In this document: positions 12,110-25,300 of the stretch, in pieces
Layout: each line of letters opens with the position of its first letter
Numbering within the stretch: the stretch's first letter is position 1
Assembly: GCF_964204865.1 (NCBI RefSeq)
Contig: NC_135250.1
Coordinates: forward strand, 5,084,001 to 5,148,000
Direction of reading: 5' to 3'
DNA: 64,000 bases
From: Styela clava
Taxonomy: Eukaryota; Chordata; Ascidiacea; Stolidobranchia; Styelidae
Notes under the pieces: generated by a model
Databases searched by the model: none
The model's input: only the letters and a program-made list of their open reading frames with translations
Told to the model about the DNA's origin: nothing
Translations under genes and position numbers: made by a program

Positions 12110-12205
12110 AGCCCAACGACTTCATAAACAGACTCCAATATTTATAGGATTTTGATTACCAGTCTAAAATAAGATCGTTATCAGCTTGGTCATATGTAGC
12201 TTTTT
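12110..12205 (-). pseudogene. 3' relic of the two-exon family
   Basis: The stretch TTACCAGTCTAAAATAAGAT and its flank match the last codons and 3' flank of copy 1 (around 215-310). Nothing further upstream of exon 2 is present, so it is a duplication scrap. Confidence 0.5.
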
Positions 12206-12719
12206 TTGCTTTTTTGTCAATTCTAAAAAATATCGTGTTTTAAAACAAGGGCTTGTGTTAAATCATTTTTTTCTGTATTTTTTATTGAAATACCTCTTTA
12301 ATCGCCGCGAAACTACGCTAAAACATTGCATTCTGGCAGCAACGCAGCACACGCAGCCGGAATTAGAATTTCAAAAATTGAAGTAAAAATTCATATTTGG
12401 CCTTTTCTTCTATTGCGTACATTTATCTCCACCAAAGTCATAAGATTTTAATCGGAATGAGATCGGAAAGCAATGAGATCAAAAGCAGCCTTCGGCAAAC
12501 CGAATGGGTTGCGATAATGAGTAAAATGCTTACATCGGCGGCAATCTACTGATATAAACGATGAGACACCCTAACCTAGCCTATGCTAATTGTAAGAGTC
12601 CTTTGATGCGAAGACGCCACAACTAATCTGATATAACGAAGTCTCGAAACTCGAAGAAAAGAACATCAGCGTGATATAAAACAAAAGAAATTCGAAAAAT
12701 CGGCCATCTCGAAACATGC

Positions 12720-13930
12720 CCTTTCTACGTCAAAGATAAATAAAGCACAACCGGTGTATAGCAAAACGATATAATTTGCCGACGTTTCGAATTTCTATTC
12801 AGAAAAACTTCATCAGGGCATGATGTGAAGAGTACACTATCATATATATATGATATATATATATTATATCATATATATATGATAGTGTACTCTTCATATC
12901 ATGCCCTATATATCATGCCTCTATATATCATATATATATATGATATATATATGATAGTGTACTCTTCATATCATGCCATGATGAAGTTTTTCTGAATAGA
13001 AATTCGAAACGTCGGCAAATTATATCGTTTTGCTATACACCGGTTGTGCTTTATTTATCTTTGACATGAATATACCTGGTGGCAATCATGCGCTATTCAA
13101 GCACATTAAGGAGTCGCATGGCTCTGAAGTACTTAGACTTTGTCGGAAGTACTTAAACATCGGAAATGGTTTAGGGAGACACCGCATTCATTTATATTTC
13201 AACCGTATATATGATAGTGTACTCTTCATATCATGCCCTGATGAAGTTTTTCTGAATAAAAATTCGAAACGTCGGCAAATTATATCGTTTTGCTATACAC
13301 CGGTTGTGCTTTATTTATCTTTGACATGAATATACCTGGTGGCAATCATGCGCTATGCCCTTTCTACAAAACAGATCACAGCATTAATTGGGAAAACAGC
13401 AGGATATTAGAAAATGAAATTCACAACAGGGACAGACTATTTCTCGAGTCATATCACATTAGCAAAGAGAAAAATTCAATGAAAGATAAAGAAAGTGTGT
13501 ATAAATCATTGTTTAGATAGTCGCGTATTTGTTTGAACTTGCGCTAATTCACTCGGATCTATTATCATATTGTCCCTTTTTCAATTTTTTCACGCCCTGT
13601 TAATTTTTTACTTTTTTATTTTTCTACTCTATATATATACGATAGGATAGTGTACTCTTCATATCATGCCCTGATGAAGTTTTTCTGAATAGAAATTCGA
13701 AGCGTCGGCAAATTAAATCGTTTTGCTATACATCGGTTGTGCTTCACTTATCTTCGACATGAATATATCTGTTGATAATAAATGAAGCACAACCGGTGTT
13801 AGCAAAACGAACCGGTTAGCAAAACAAAACAAACCGGTTGTGCTTCATTTATTATCAACATGAGTTTACCTGGTGGCAATCACGCACTATGAATATACCT
13901 GGTGGCAATCATGCGCTATTCACTGAACTA
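12720..13930. mobile_element. Cluster of Penelope-like element terminal repeats with a short ORF start
   Basis: A repeated module holds CCTGATGAAG, a hairpin, GAAACGTCGGC, then a segment coding LYTGCALFIF. It occurs inverted at 12726-12830 and direct at 12940-13115, 13210-13355 and 13640-13770, with scraps to 13930. In the plus direction it reads PDEVFLNKNSKRRQ, a peptide typical of the 3' ends of PLEs. After the second copy, MNIPGGNHALFKHIKESHGS runs into a Cys/Arg/His-rich stretch resembling the start of PLE reverse-transcriptase ORFs. No reverse transcriptase core is present. A long AT palindrome (12840-12960) separates the inverted copies. Confidence 0.6.
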
Positions 13931-14126
13931 CAGCTCGAGAGGTGAGTGTGAGCCTCTATCGATATTTGTGGCGTTTTAAAAGATTTATTGAAAATAAGAA
14001 GCGCTTGGCAAGTTTTTACATTCATTTTTTCAACCTATTTAATACAAAAAATTCAAATAGTACAGCCATTTTGATCAAAATGGGCAAAAAAAAATTGTTT
14101 TGAAGCAATTATTTTCGAACAAATCC

Positions 14127-14318
14127 CTAGTCATCTGTAAGTGTCACGTATGAAAATGAGGAGAGTAATATGTCTGCATTCATATTTCTGAACCGTCCTC
14201 TCCCAACATTAACAATTCCTAATTGTCCTCTGCAAACTCGTATAGTTTTTGCGTCTGTTTTTGCAATAAAATATCTTCTTTTATGGGGCCACTCCCCCAC
14301 GTAGTCAGCAACGATAAC
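14127..14318 (-). pseudogene. Two-exon family copy 4, truncated
   Basis: An open stretch from VIVADYVGEWPHKRRYF to LTDD, then TAG, matches exon 2 of copy 1. At 14318 the homology jumps straight to what lies upstream of exon 1 in copy 1 (about 1297), so exon 1, the intron and the start of exon 2 were removed by one deletion of about 800 bases. The frame has no internal stop. Confidence 0.6.
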
Positions 14319-16460
14319 GTATAAACTAAATGCATTACGCCTTCGTCACATGCACAAAAACTAAGTTTCGCCCCGTTTCATTATAAAGCTTCACTCTTTC
14401 TATTTCACCGTATAGCAAACATGGTAATTCTCCATAACCTCTCATGTTCCACACCATAAAGATAGGTTACCTAGATACAATCGCACGAAATGAACGACAT
14501 GAACCGCGTTCCAGAACTTTCTGTCGTCAAATTTACGTTTTATATCAGTACATGTATAACAAGATCAATCAAAGTACAAATTATTGGTTGGTGCAATATA
14601 CTGGAAACTTTTGTCTCGAAAACGCCCTGGACTGTATCCCCAGTTCAGACTGTGTATCGATTAAATCAAAAAGACAGAGAGGGTAAATATTGGAGAAGTG
14701 CAGAATAAATAAAAAGTGGAATGACGTCAATAAGGCTGTATAACGAGTAAACAAAAAGTTAGGCAACGAACGTCATTTGAGCACGTAACGACGTGTATGA
14801 TACTTTTGGGCCAATGATTTGAATGTGTTAATGTAATACAGGTTTTTATTAGTCAAGTCAAGTTTATGACATTGACTTTTATCACATTTATTTCGGCACT
14901 TAGGACTTTTTTAGCATAAAAAGAGCAATAAACAAACTGTCTATTTCGTTAGGTACATCATTTCAACGCAACGAACAACGAATCATCACAACGAACTTCC
15001 ATTTTTATTTTCGTTCGCAGAGTGATGTACTACTAGCATGGGTTGAGGGCTTGAAGTGTAGGTGGTTTGGCCTGGAATAAACCCTATCAGATTCAAGTTT
15101 CGTTTTGCAGTTGTTGTTCGTACCCATACTTATAAATTCCTCGAATATATATGGGTGGCAAACATCATGCTTTACTGGTAAAGTAGGAGTTCTGAATTAA
15201 ACTTATGTCGTATTTCCTCGGTCAAGTTTTGCCTCAATTTCAAATAATTTTTTTACAATATATAATACTGTGACCTCATAATTATAATACATAACACAAC
15301 AAATAAGGCATTATATCGAATTTGTACATTACCTCCAATAATCATTTCTGAATTGATAATGGATCAAATCATGTATTAGCGTCTAGTAACCTATAATAAC
15401 AGTTGTAGAAGTTATTTTATTCATTTAAAGATGTCAACAACAAAATCGGAAAGCCAGAACAGTTGTTCAGAAAATCCCATCGTTTGTACTAGAGGGATGC
15501 TTGACAGTCCTTTGAATGATGAATTTGTGAAAACATTGAAGATTTGTGAGACCGAAATGAATACAAGGTTACAGTTACATAAATTAGCAGAAATTGGTTA
15601 CGATTCGTACTGCGATAAAGGGCGCTCCGAAAGTGTGTGAAACAATATGGATACTTTACATCAAGTTGTGTAAAGGGACTGAAACTTATGAGCAGAGGGT
15701 ATATTCACTTGGCTAACACAGAAAGTCCTAGAACTCGTAATAAAACTAAAATAAGGAAAATTGGAATAACATTTTGGCCTAACCCTAACCTAGTACATAT
15801 ACTGCGGGAGTACCGAAAATAGTGATGCATTTACTCAAAATCGTATAAACTGAAGTTTTCACACTAGACGTAAATATAAGTGTCATAATATAAGTCGGAG
15901 TCAAAGTTTTTATTTATCCAGATTTGGAGCCAAAATAATTTTAATCCGGAGTCGGCAGTCTAAGAACTATATTTTTGATTATGTTCACTAATACTTCGTG
16001 TATCGACTCAGCAAGGCTGCACAAAAGGTATCTTTATCCGCGTTCTACATTGGTGAAAGGTTCGTGCCTATGCTATAATAAAGGACACAGTTGCACTCTC
16101 GACTCATTGATCAAAACGATTTTGAATAACCGAAGGCCAACTGCGCTATTGAAAACAAACATAACATTGACTTGAAAGTCGTGTTTTGATTTTATTATTA
16201 ATTCAAATGTTTTTCAACTTAGAACTCTTGGTCTTAGTCTATTCTCAATGGCTACACGTTGGCAATTTTCTCCGTAGCAATCAGTCATTAGTAAAGCTAT
16301 TTTGGGTTCAGATTTGCAAAGATTGTGGCTCACGTTGAAACAGTAAGAGAAGATTTTGCAAAATTACAGAAGTTGGCAGAAAATGTATCGGAAAGATATC
16401 GAAACAAAGCATCGAATTACTCTGGGAAAATGGACAGGAAGGGGATCCTACAGGCAAATA
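14318..16460. repeat. Segmental duplication, right copy (partner 1290-3790)
   Basis: Collinear with 1290-3790, including a shared MITE-A insertion. It carries the better preserved copy of the plus-strand gene exons 1 and 2. No gene is supported between 14330 and 15430. Confidence 0.75.
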
Positions 16461-18366
16461 TCCCAAAATTTGCATGCGCATTCATCATAGGTCGGATCAG
16501 AAGCCTATTGATGGATTGATTATGTCGTATAGTTAACGAGTTATTAATTAATTAGTGGTGTCACTATGGAGTAAGACCACTGTTTTGGGGGATCCCCTAA
16601 CCTTCGATCGATAAGTCTTCGGTTTCCAACCGAATTCTAGTTTGTCTGTTGTCACTTCAGTGAAACAATCTGGCACGTAATCTGTACATAGGAATTGGTT
16701 TGCCGAATTGTCAATGCGGGTGCTGTTGTTGATGTCGTGACAAAAATTCTCCACAACTGATGGACTAATTGCCTTGAAATTTTTAGTGATCAAAGATTGT
16801 TGTTATCTGAGTTCTACGAGGCCCGTAATTTCATCCAAACATTTTCTTTTTATTTTACTCCGTGGGAACACTATATATGACATCTTACAATACATTTAAA
16901 TGATCTTTGACCTTCATGAGCACATATTTCATCATTGCTTATGTGTAAAACAAAGAATAACAAACCACCTGCTTATGCTAATTCATCGGTACTCCCGTAT
17001 TGTGTATACCAGATTAGGGTTAGGTCATAATTTTATTCCGATTTTCCTTATTTTAGTTTTATTACGAGTTCGGGACTGTCTGTGTTAGCCGAGTGAATAT
17101 ACCCCCTGTCCATAGATTTCACTCCCTTCACACAACCTCATGTAAACTAGGCAAACAAAATCAGTTACCTCGATATTGGTACACATACTTCTGGAGCGCC
17201 TACTCATCCGCATATGCATAACTTTTAGAGGCGGATATCATGCTGGATACATGTGTATATCCCATGATTACCAATTTTGAATAATAGAAAATAAAACAAA
17301 AAATTAAACATTTTATTCCAGGCGATTCTAGACCACAAGTTGAAAAGTGATGACGTCAGATTATTTTGCATGTTGATCGAACAAGCATTTGAATATTTAG
17401 TCACAAGAATAAACAATGCTGTCAAAGTAATACCGCCATTGAAATCCATTGTCGCCATTCATCACGCAAGAGCCGTAAACAAGTAAGTTTCATTTAATTA
17501 GTTTTTCCCATTTTCAAAATATAGGCATTTAGTAGTAGATTAAATACTATTCTTGATTTAACACTAACATTCCGTGTCGAAAATGTACGACAGAATTATA
17601 TTTATACAAGAATGCCATGATTTGTAGCAAATCAACCGTTGTTTCGTTCATTTACCCATAAGAAAATCTCGAAGTCAAAATTGGTCTAGTACTTTCTTGC
17701 TTGCAAATCCGACACCCAGCACAGTTTACGATCAGTTGCGAAACAGTGTACCAGGTTCACAATCCTTCTCTGTGCAAGTACGACGCCACATTGGAAGTTA
17801 TAGATGCCGTAGAGATTTGGGAATTTGTTTTGATTGGCACACATATATATCTATTTCTCACATAAAGTATCAAATTATATTTGACATCTTGCACTTAAAC
17901 GCTACTCAGTCGCCACTTGTAATTTTATTACGCAAGTAGATAAAGATTTGAAGCCTTCAATTTTACAACACATATCAAATTATAATAATTTTTATACATT
18001 TTTTATTTTTTAATTTTTAGACAAATTCTGTTTGCTTATGATAACTTGGCGCATGAGTTTGGAATGACAAACAGCGGCAAGGTTGGAAGCGACATTTATA
18101 CCATGTTCGTATTTCGACAAGATTTTGCTTATACTTTGAAAGACACCGAGTGGATGCAAAAAACAAAAGACTTTTTCGGTCCACTGGTACAAACTGTCAG
18201 CCACAGTGAAAAGCGTCGACAGAACTTAGATGAACCTGACATTTTGGTTTATGCAAAAACGAGAATAATAGACGGGGTGGACGATACCGAACTTGCTAGC
18301 GCTCTAGATGCATGTATACGGATTGTAAATGCAAAGTTTGGAATTCAAAATAATAACATACGATGA
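15431..18366 (+). CDS. Plus-strand multi-exon gene of unknown function
   Basis: Exon 1 begins with ATG at 15431 (MSTTKSESQNS, then MLDSPLNDEFVKTLKICETE) and is open to about 15620. Exon 2 is 16312-16453 (FAKIVAHVETVREDFAKLQK), exon 3 is 17322-17482 (CCAG acceptor, GTAAGT donor) and exon 4 is 18021-18366 (TGA at 18364-18366, ending FGIQNNNIR). Phases of exons 2-4 agree: exon 2 ends phase 0 into GCG ATT, exon 3 ends AA|A. Exons 3-4 are well supported. The exon 1-2 link is weak because a MITE-A abuts exon 1, and the exon 2 donor would be GC (CAG|GCAAAT). The protein looks helical and soluble with no signal peptide. I do not recognise the family. Confidence 0.5.
15621..15814 (+). mobile_element. 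MITE-A copy abutting exon 1
   Basis: Starts GGCGCTCCGAAAGTGTGTG directly after the codons YDSYCDK of the plus-strand gene and ends CTGCGGGAGTACC. The same insertion is in the duplicate at 2754. Confidence 0.75.
16548..16810. repeat. Interspersed repeat R3 fragment
   Basis: Shares TCACTATGGAGTAAGACCAC and the CGATCGATAAGTCTTCGGT-like stretch (inverted) with 62370-62660; part of it also resembles 59700-60010. Lies in intron 2 of the plus-strand gene. Confidence 0.45.
16988..17200 (-). mobile_element. MITE-A copy (reverse)
   Basis: Begins GGTACTCCCGTATTGTGT and ends CTTCTGGAGCGCC. The flanks ATTCATC and ACTCATC may be a 7-bp target duplication. Sits in intron 2 of the plus-strand gene. Confidence 0.75.
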
Positions 18367-18419
18367 AACGATACTGGTACTGTGTTTTCTGAACGATCGG
18401 AATTTTGCCCGTATGATAT

Positions 18420-18660
18420 AGCCCAGGGGTGTGCAACATGCGCCCGCAGAGAAGTGCCAATTTTAAATGGTGTGGAGTCCAATTTAGCTATGCATATGAC
18501 TTTATACTTGCCCGAACAGCTAGAACATACTTAGTTTTGCATCGACTAGGTATGTGTTATGACCTTCGCAGCCGACAAGAATCCACTGATACGTCTCGAG
18601 GTACTGCGTTTTTTGAACGATCGGAATTTTGCCTAGTTGGTATAGCCTACCAATTTTGTT
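18420..18660. mobile_element. Possible hAT-like insertion flanked by ~45-bp direct repeats
   Basis: CCAGGGGTGTGCAACATGCG is a hAT-like end. The sequence GAACGATCGGAATTTTGCC is present on both sides (18394 and 18617), so the interval could be an insertion or a local duplication. Confidence 0.35.
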
Positions 18661-18834
18661 ACATCGTGTATTTATTAAAAAATCTTTAGTTTTGTATTGT
18701 TCACATGATGCAAATTTACGTAGAATTTCAAATATGTTCTCACGGGCAGCGAAAAAATCGATTTATTACATGGCGAACTACGACAGTTCACCAAGTTTGG
18801 GTATAGGAATAGATAATGAACGTAGCAGATGTAC

Positions 18835-19073
18835 ACAGAATCAATGGTTAGGCCATAATTTTATTTAGATTCTCCTCATTTTAGTTCCATTACGAGTTCG
18901 GGGACTGTTTGTGTTAGACAAGTGAATATACCCCCTGCCCATAGGTTTCAGTGCCTTCATGCAAATTGATATAAAGTAGGCGAACAAAATTAGATACCTC
19001 CATATTGGTACATATACTTCTGGAGAACAAAATAAGATACATCCATATTGGTACATTATACTTCTGGAGCACC
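18835..19073 (-). mobile_element. MITE-A copy (reverse, internally duplicated)
   Basis: Carries the AGTGAATATACCCCCTGCCC landmark and ends CTTCTGGAGCACC. The CATATTGGTACA end segment is present twice (near 19000 and 19045), a small internal duplication. Confidence 0.6.
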
Positions 19074-19304
19074 GACAAATGTACCCCAATGGCTTAATTC
19101 CTAATACATATCAATCGAAACAGCCAAAAGAAGAATTCTGTATCTATCTGGATAGTGGAACCACTGGGTAAAGTCATCCACACAATGTTCAAACACTTTT
19201 TACTCATAGAGGGTTCGATTTGCTAAGTGCAATATCAGAGTAATATCCAGGTTATATCAATAAGTATGGCAGTGAAACGAACATATTCTATAACAGTGAT
19301 TTTT

Positions 19305-19397
19305 TCAAGGGCAATTGCTTGTTTTCATTCCACACGATGACTCGCGATAATAATCTTCACCAGGATATTCATCACTGCATCTTCTAGGGTTGACGTC
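19305..19397 (-). CDS. Last exon of the mosaic protease
   Basis: Phase-0 exon (AAAG acceptor) coding 30 residues from DVNPRRCSDEYP to MKTSNCP and TGA. It supplies three cysteines that complete the six of the final TSP1 repeat begun in 19667-19824, which is the main reason to splice rather than read through to the TAG at 19655-19657. Confidence 0.6.
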   Translation of the reverse strand, partial: DVNPRRCSDEYPGEDYYRESSCGMKTSNCP

Positions 19398-22300
19398 CTT
19401 TAATAATAGAATTAAAACAAATTTTAAGAAAAAAAAGGCAGGAATGTTTCCAATGAGTATGAAAATATTTTAATACAAGCTTTTATAAGATGTTAATTTA
19501 TGATTTGGAAGGATCTTATCTACAAAGTTTAAGTAACAGATTCAGGCAACTGGGTGTGATTGCTAGTCTGGGAATCAAAACTTTTTAGAACAGTTGAGGT
19601 CTATTGGGCTATCAGTCTACCACGAAGAAAAAATTCATGATTTCAAAGCAAACGCTAATCTTCCACGATGATATTTTCGCCAAAAAATATCTTCACCTCT
19701 GATCCGATCAAACAGTCCCGAGTAGATGCTTTAAATCCGCTGCAAATATTACCAGAGCCTATACGACGACGACAAGGCGACCATGACCCCCATTGACCCC
19801 AGTTATACGGTGTTGAGGATTCTTCTGAAACAAGAGAAGTAATTTGCGACGTGAAAAAAGCTTCGCACATAAAAACCAGAGAGGCTCTTTTTTCTCTTGT
19901 TTATTCCTTGCGGCGTGAAAAAGGCTTTGCACACAAAAACGAGAGAGGCTATTTTTCCACTAATGGAGCAATCAGCAAGATAATAGATTAAGCAAACAGT
20001 TCGAATCATAATGTGTGATAGGATTGCTGGACTCCTCACCGTCGGAAGGTGACATCGCCAGACAAGATGCCGTTGTTCGTCATATGAATACACTGTCTTA
20101 TCAGTTTTCCTCTCCCGGGATAAATATGTAAATCCTAAGAGCACGGTTTCAGGTTGTAGTATTTGTTTAAATAATATTGTATACCAAGCTATACTGTACT
20201 GTAATTGGCTAGCGCGATCTAGTGTGACTTTGTTGTGACGGACTGTCCTTGCTAGAACATTCAATAAAGCTCAAATGTCCATCATCATGTAGCAGCATTT
20301 GGATTTGTAAAAAATAATCTAAAATATACAACTCACCATCTGCCTTTATTGTACATGGTAAATAAGGGCAATTTCCAACTTCTACGCGTTTGCCTCGTTT
20401 GCACTTCCCATAATCAGAAACAACTTGCCCAGAATCGTCATAACATTTCCTTGTCTTTAACCGCATTCCGCCATTACCACAGGTTACTGAACACCATGTA
20501 GACCAAGAACCCCATGAAAAACCTTGAAATAAGAACAGAAAAACTGTAAGAATAACATCTTATACTGTGGCTCTTATTTTTATAGTATTGACCCTCTCTA
20601 CGCGACCACGGCCACAAACCACCCTGATAGCCAACCAGAGACATGGTATGTGAATCGCATGATTAATTAAATACACATCATTGAAATGATATAATATTAT
20701 GTCAGTTATTTAACATAGAAAAATAAATGACAAGTCAGGGCGATCAAGTCAAAAAACGCCTCAAAATTGTGAAGATGGCGGACACCAGAACGTGGTATGT
20801 GTACCAGGTGAGGGTTAGGCCATAATTTCAGATACAAATACTACGGGAGTCACTTGGCTAGTCCCCGAAGTCGTAAGAGAACTAAAATAAGAAAAATTGG
20901 AAAAAAAATTATGACCTAACCCTAATCTGTTACACATAGTATGTTCCGGTATCAGCCATCTTGGTTCACATACTTCGGGAGTACCCATAATCGACTGAAC
21001 AACGATAATCGAAATGATATAATATTAGGTCAGTTTTTTAACATGGAAAAATGAATGACAAGATCATATAAATAAACGTCACACAACTGAGTAAACGTCA
21101 CTTGCGTAAGACACCCATATAGTTTTGGGCGCTCCAGAAGTATGTGTACCAATATGGAGGTAACTAATTTTGTTCGCCTACTTTACATCAAGTTGTATAA
21201 AGGGACTGAAACCTACGAGCAGGGGGTATATTCACTTGGCTAACACAGACAGTCTCCGAACTCGTAATAAAACTAAAATAAGGAAAATCAAAATAAAATT
21301 ATGGCCTAACCATAACCTGGTACACACGCTACTGGACTAACAAGTTTTAGATAGCTTTCCACACACCAAGCATAGATCACTACTTACTTGTTTGCACGGG
21401 GCAAGGCTTCAAAACACAGGTATCTTTTTCGACAGATTTTTCAGGTCCACAAAATAAAACATGCTGAGCAGTGTTTCCATTTTGATCGACACAATTTCTT
21501 GTCTTAGTCAAAACACCAGTTCCACACGTGACGCTACAACTTGTCTTCCATTGACTCCATTTGTAAACTACATGTTGTAAAGTAAAGGTATGTTGCATCA
21601 AACGTTCTTGGCTGGCTCAATTTTAAGCAACACGTTAAAACTGGCTCGGACTTAAAATATTGAATACAAGTCGATTAATAGTTAATTTTTTTAAACGTTT
21701 TTTTTATTCTGAGTGGGTAATCGTATGTACGTACGGTAATCGTACCAACCGTGCCTAATCTATAACGGCTCTCCCTAAAACGACGCGTATTTCAAGATTT
21801 CTTAATAGGTATAGGCATTCATTTTTTTCAATTTAACATTTTACAGCGACTGGATATCATATTTATGCTCCATAATATCGAACTTTTTCCACAAAAATTC
21901 TGCATCAAATTTAAGCTGAGGATACTTGACTGGCTGTTATCAAATTTTGACTAAAAATTATCTCACCTGGACATGGTTTTAGATTGCAAGTGCGAAGTTT
22001 AACATCTTTCCCGGGATTACATTTACTTGAATCAAGAACTTCTACGTTGTCAGAATCAAGACATTTTCTCTTCATTTCGATTTCTCCAGTTCCACATGAG
22101 GCGCTACATTCAGAGACATTAGACCATTCTCCCCAATGGTATTCTAAAAAATAGATGGAAAAGGGGCAATATGAGGAAATTCCAAACATTTCCACAAATA
22201 ATTATTATAATCGATATATTTTAACATTGCTACAGTCATATCAATGATCAATTATTCACTCAAAATTGTCTACAAAAAACTCAAAAAGCTTTACTACGTC

Positions 22301-25300
22301 TTCTTTACATTATAGTGAAGAAGTCTTGAAAAATACTAATTTTTTTATCAAAATTGATTTCTCGGAGTTCGGATCTAGAGTTGGAGTCACGATTTTTACA
22401 ACCCGGAGTCGAGTCGAGTCGAAATTTTATTTATCCGGAGTCTGAGCCAAAATAATTTCACTCCAGAGTTGGAAGTCCAAGTCAATTTTAAATTGTACCC
22501 GGACTCATAGCCCTGTAATATGCGAGGTCTGAAGGTGGAAGATTCAATACAATGCAAAGAATAAGAAGTCAGAATCTCAAGACACAAAAAATTCACTTAC
22601 TCATCGAACAAGGCGGCTCTGTACAGTCGATATATATGACTCTATCTCCAGGACATCTCCTAGTGGCCACATTCTTATTATTATTGTTCAAACAAGATCG
22701 AATTTTTACGCCTCTCGCTGTCCCGCATGTTACAGAACATATTGATGACCAAGTACTCCAATGATAAACTGAAAATAATAGTGAATAATGAGCAAAAATT
22801 GGTAAAATTATTTTGTTTGCCGAATTAACATTCATTTTTATATTACTTATAACTCTCAGTCAGCAGCTATTGAAATTTTCGGCGAATTCATCTCTTGCCA
22901 CTTCGTATTTAAACTACATGTCTAAACTCCGCTAATTAACAATTTAGCTCAGCCGAATCAATATGCATTTCGTCTCGTAGTTTCCAACCCTTGCTCAATA
23001 AATTTTGAATTTGAATAGTAGAAAATATCATTATCACGGATCTGTTCTCTAGGGGCTGCGAGCGATGACCTCCACTATAGTCTTTGAAAGGCGGTCACAG
23101 GTCATAAAAGTTTAAGAACCACTGGACTATGCTATCACACAGAGTATGTTTCTATAGTTCCTTCCCCCTCCAAAACATCCACACAAGAGGTGCTAGAACA
23201 CTATCCTCTGAGCCTCTTGTTTTTCAAGATTGCATTTACTTCTGAACGCCTCTTAGGTTGCTTTGGAATTTACGAATACTACGAAAGTGCCTAGTTTAAA
23301 TAATCGATGCGGTTTTATATTTCAATAATCTTGAAAATTTTTCTTATATGACGAGTTATTTGAGAAACAAAGTAAACGAAATGAAGTACAAAATGAAAGT
23401 GAAATATTATTCAAAATCTAGGACCTAGGTATATCAATAGATTTCTTTTTTCAGACGTCATTACCGGTATTTATTTATTATTTAAATTTATCTGCGTCGG
23501 TCACACGTCGAACCGTAAATAATATTTAGTACTAGTCTAGTCTGACAGTACTCTATTACTTGAATATAAAACAAAATGGAGGTTTGAATATCTTTCCTGT
23601 CAAGTATTTTAACGTCGGCTCAGTAGAAATCGCGACTTCATAAATGAATAAATAACACATAAAGCAGTGATTTCCAACCTTTTTTGCCACATTCCTTCCT
23701 TGAGCTATTTTTATTTTCCTAATTTCCTCTACACATAAAATTTGGTACACCCATAGTGTGTGTAAGGGGTTAGGGTTAGGCCATAATTTTATTCAGATTT
23801 TCCCTTTTTAAGTTCTATTACGAATTACGATTTTAGGACTGTGTTAGGCAAGTGAATATAGACCCTGTCCATAGGTTTCAGTCCCTTTACACAACTTGAT
23901 GTAAAGTAGGCAAACAAAATCAGTTATCTCCATATTGGTACACACACTTCTGGAGCGCCCATTTCGATACATGCAACTTATAATAAATGCGTTACAATAA
24001 TAATGAACAAGTAAAAAAAAATTTGTGATGCGGCACATAAATACCAAGTAAAATTTCCTCCTTTCTGGGGTGAAATTCGTCCCCTGTTAGCAAACGTTAA
24101 CATAAACTAAGAAAGAAAAACTGAGCATGATACTTGTCTTGATATCGTCTCGTTTGAGGACTAATTTACTTTTCTAATATTTAATAGTAATATTTAAAAA
24201 ATAAACGCTAATCACCAAAATTTATAGAAATAAAAGGTGAAATAAATGTTAAAAATAAAAGGCGCCCCTAAAATGTGTTACCAATATGGAGGTAACTTAT
24301 TTTGTTCGCCTACTTTACATCAAGTTGTGTAAAGAGACTGAAACTTATGGGCAGGGGTATATTCACTTGACTAACACAGACCCGAAGTCGTAATAGAACT
24401 AAAATGAAAAAAAAAAATCAGAATAAAATTAAGGCCTAACCTGGTACACGCACAACGCGAGTAACAAATAAAACCTATTTATGAAGCTTACCTGGTTTAC
24501 AGTCTGGTTTGACACATTTATCGGTTTTCCTGGATTTACCAACGCAGTTGTCCGGTTTTGATGGATTGTTTTTATCGTCCACACACTTTCGAGTGCTTGT
24601 TTCGTTTCCTTCACCACATGTTACGCTGCAAGTTGAGACCCAAGGTGTCCAATTATATTCTGTTATTAAGATAAAGAGCAAATTTGGATAAGTAGGATAA
24701 TATAGGATTGCCACAAAATAAAGTTGCAAGACAACAAAACTTCGGACATTACTGAAGTAGAGGTTGCAGATTATTGATGGCTTGCTAACAAATAAAATAT
24801 AGATAAATACCGGTAAAGCTCGAATATATAGACAAGAAAGTATAATGTCATAAAAAATGTTCCCATTAATTAAAATAAATCCTCGAATTGAGGGTAAAAC
24901 ATGGGATCGTGTAAAGCTCGTATGTACCCTGTAATTAATACTTTTTTCATTTACAATTACTGAAAATCGGATTTGTTTGTTTGATTCCAACTTGAGCTAC
25001 AAACTTTGGAAAAATTAAATTTTGATGAAAAAACTTTGAAGTATGCAAGCCGACTTTGATATACTATTAAGAATGATCAGAACACAATTTTTAGTTTGAT
25101 ATTACAGAAACCGGACAATGCAACATATTCTCCAAATACTTTTTTTTTGCAGTTTCATAATTATCATTTCAGTAAGGGCGGAATTAAGTTAGTATATAAG
25201 TGGAAGGGCTGATTACGATAGTTACCAATGCAGTTCGGTTTGACACATTTTCCAATTTTCCTGGATTTACCAACGCAGTTGTGCGGTTTCGATGGATTGC

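Noticed and set aside
13030-13520. Plus-strand frames starting LYTGCALFIFDMNIPGG
   Set aside because: Repeated PLE terminal sequence; treated as part of the mobile element rather than a host gene.
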